This document shows positions 62,877 to 64,000 of a stretch of DNA of 64,000 bases, in pieces. The position numbers and the translations under genes were made by a program. Source of the DNA: Rhizobium sp. CCGE531 (GTDB lineage: Bacteria > Pseudomonadota > Alphaproteobacteria > Rhizobiales > Rhizobiaceae); assembly GCF_003627795.1 (NCBI RefSeq), contig NZ_CP032685.1:62001-126000 (forward strand). The letters are read 5' to 3'. Every line of letters starts with the position of its first letter. Within the stretch, counting starts at the first letter, position 1. The notes under the pieces are model-generated. The model was not told the DNA's origin and did no database searches. It saw only the letters and a program-made list of their open reading frames with translations.

Positions 62877-63274
62877 GGTTGAACCTTCCCCAGATAATCC
62901 GCGTCGCTCACCTTCTCCAGCCAGGTGACGGGCGAGCCGTTTTCCTTTTCGGCAATGGCGATATGAACCATGGCGCAATCGGGCGATGCGCCATGCCAAT
63001 GCTTTTCGCCTGGCGTGAACCAGACGATGTCGCCCGGCCGGATCTCTTCGACCGGCCCGCCTTCTCGTTGGACGCGTCCCAAACCGGAGACGACGAGCAA
63101 AGTCTGGCCGAAGGGATGGGTGTGCCATGCGGTGCGGGCGCTGGGCTCGAACGTCACGGTCGCGCCGCTGAGATTGCTGCTGCCGCTAAAGGATGCGTCG
63201 ATGCGAACCGTGCCGGTGAAATAGTCTTCCGGCCCTCTCGCCGATGGCTGAGAACCGCTGCGCCTGATGTCCAT
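62873..63274 (-). CDS. Cupin-domain protein
   Basis: The 133-residue protein has a single cupin barrel with metal-binding motifs in [18 protein letters not shown] and [18 protein letters not shown]. It is similar to small cupins found beside reductases and LysR genes, some of which are carboxymuconolactone decarboxylase partners. It overlaps the RibD-like gene by ATGA. It is divergent from the LysR gene at 63395, which probably controls both. Confidence 0.87.
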   Translation of the reverse strand: MDIRRSGSQPSARGPEDYFTGTVRIDASFSGSSNLSGATVTFEPSARTAWHTHPFGQTLLVVSGLGRVQREGGPVEEIRPGDIVWFTPGEKHWHGASPDCAMVHIAIAEKENGSPVTWLEKVSDADYLGKVQP

Positions 63275-63394
63275 CGCTTTGTACTCCCTGGAGGAAATTA
63301 CGGCTCGCCAGCCGTTATTCAAGGGACCTTAGGCTTGTCGCATAGTCAGGACCATACAATATAAATGGCATGTAATTATATCTGGGGCTCATGA

Positions 63395-64000
63395 ATGCAG
63401 CGGGAAGAACTGGTCGATCTCAACGCCTTTGCCGTTGTGGCCGAGGAAAAGAGTTTCACGCGCGCCGCCGCTAAACTGGGCACATCGCAATCATCCCTCA
63501 GCCACACGATCCGGCGCCTCGAGGCGCGGCTGGGCGTGCGCCTGCTGACACGGACCACGCGCAATGTGGCGCCGACGGAAGCGGGGGAGCGGCTGCTCGC
63601 CACTCTTCGCCCCGCGCTCGAAAGCATCGATACCGAACTCGCCTCCCTACGCGAATTGCGGGAAAAGCCCGCGGGAACCATCCGCATCACCACCTCCGAG
63701 CACGCCGCCACGACGATCCTGTGGCCTGCGCTTGAAAAGCTCCTGCCGCAATATCCGGACGTCCATATCGAACTCAGCATCGATTCCGGTTTGCGCGATA
63801 TCGTCGCCGATCGCTTCGATGCCGGCGTTAGGCTTGGCGAGGCGCTTGCAAAGGACATGATTGCGGTCAGGATCAGCCCCGATATGCGCATGGTGATTGT
63901 CGGTTCACCGGATTATTTTTCCAAATATCCCATGCCGAAGACGCCGAACGATCTTGCCGATCACAACTGCATCAACCTGCGTCTGGCGAGCGCGGGCGGC
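63395..64000 (+). CDS. LysR-family transcriptional regulator (3' end outside window)
   Basis: The first 202 residues are present. They include the N-terminal winged helix (LVDLNAFAVVAEEKSFTRAAAKLGTSQSSLSHTIRRLEARLGVRLLTRTTRNVAPTEAG) and the beginning of the effector domain (IRITTSEHAATTILWPALEKLLPQYPDVHIELSIDSGLRDIVADRFDAGVRLGEALAKDMIAVRI). It is divergent from the cupin/RibD-like pair by 120 bp. The ATG at 63391 is out of frame; 63395 is the start. Confidence 0.88.
   Translation, partial: MQREELVDLNAFAVVAEEKSFTRAAAKLGTSQSSLSHTIRRLEARLGVRLLTRTTRNVAPTEAGERLLATLRPALESIDTELASLRELREKPAGTIRITTSEHAATTILWPALEKLLPQYPDVHIELSIDSGLRDIVADRFDAGVRLGEALAKDMIAVRISPDMRMVIVGSPDYFSKYPMPKTPNDLADHNCINLRLASAGG

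Overview
The window looks like a GC-rich replicon of a Rhizobium-type alphaproteobacterium. The evidence is the aerobic (oxygen-dependent) cobalamin gene set, a minCDE operon preceded by an exact CtrA-type box, an HWE-family histidine kinase, a GCG/CxPN-type small secreted protein, and three 99-bp two-palindrome repeats that resemble Rhizobium intergenic mosaic elements (RIME). In several rhizobia minCDE lies on a chromid or megaplasmid, so this may be a secondary replicon (inference). No rRNA, tRNA, insertion sequence, prophage or CRISPR array was recognised.

Layout. 1-1.7 kb: the end of a LacI-family regulator and a sugar isomerase-like TIM barrel. 1.7-9.4 kb: nikR and a cobalamin cluster (cobM, cobL, cobK, cobJ, cobI, cobH, cobG, cobF), with cobK inverted and overlapping both neighbours. 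9.5-11.7 kb: an AraC regulator divergent from an Fsr-like efflux pump. 11.7-14.7 kb: alanine catabolism (dadA, alanine racemase, divergent Lrp regulator). 14.8-21.4 kb: a PAS/HWE sensor kinase, a LysR regulator and MFS transporter, an ornithine cyclodeaminase with a divergent Lrp regulator, and a small membrane protein. 21.4-28.2 kb: a HutC-like regulator divergent from a polar amino-acid ABC importer, followed by a histidine-ammonia-lyase homologue without the MIO-forming triad and an FAD amine oxidase. 28.2-32.1 kb: cytochrome b561, an aldehyde dehydrogenase with a divergent LysR, and a secreted hydrolase. 32.1-37.5 kb: a DipZ-like CcdA-thioredoxin fusion, a Tat-exported hydrolase and an OmpR/EnvZ-type pair. 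37.5-41.6 kb: ohr, a small peptide gene, minCDE and a polysaccharide deacetylase. 41.6-46.9 kb: a TetR regulator with three clear operators in front of a PspA-like/YiaAB pair, then a giant MFS-PlsC-AMP-ligase fusion. 47-54.6 kb: a second two-component pair, a polytopic membrane protein, a diguanylate cyclase, a beta-lactamase-fold hydrolase and a GNAT acetyltransferase. 54.7-64 kb: a saccharopine-dehydrogenase-like/DCC pair, a small secreted protein, a PAP2 phosphatase, an unknown protein, a TetR/hydrolase pair, an aldo-keto reductase, a RibD-like reductase/cupin pair and the start of a LysR gene.

The most interesting unit is the 22-28 kb operon. It has the shape of a histidine-utilisation operon, but its lyase has lost the residues that form the electrophilic cofactor. 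Ergothionase, as I recall it, is a MIO-less member of the same fold, so uptake and cleavage of ergothioneine or another betaine is a reasonable hypothesis. Other notable points are the CtrA box before minC, the triple TetR operator, the helically phased GATACA motifs before the Tat hydrolase, and the nested antisense cobK.
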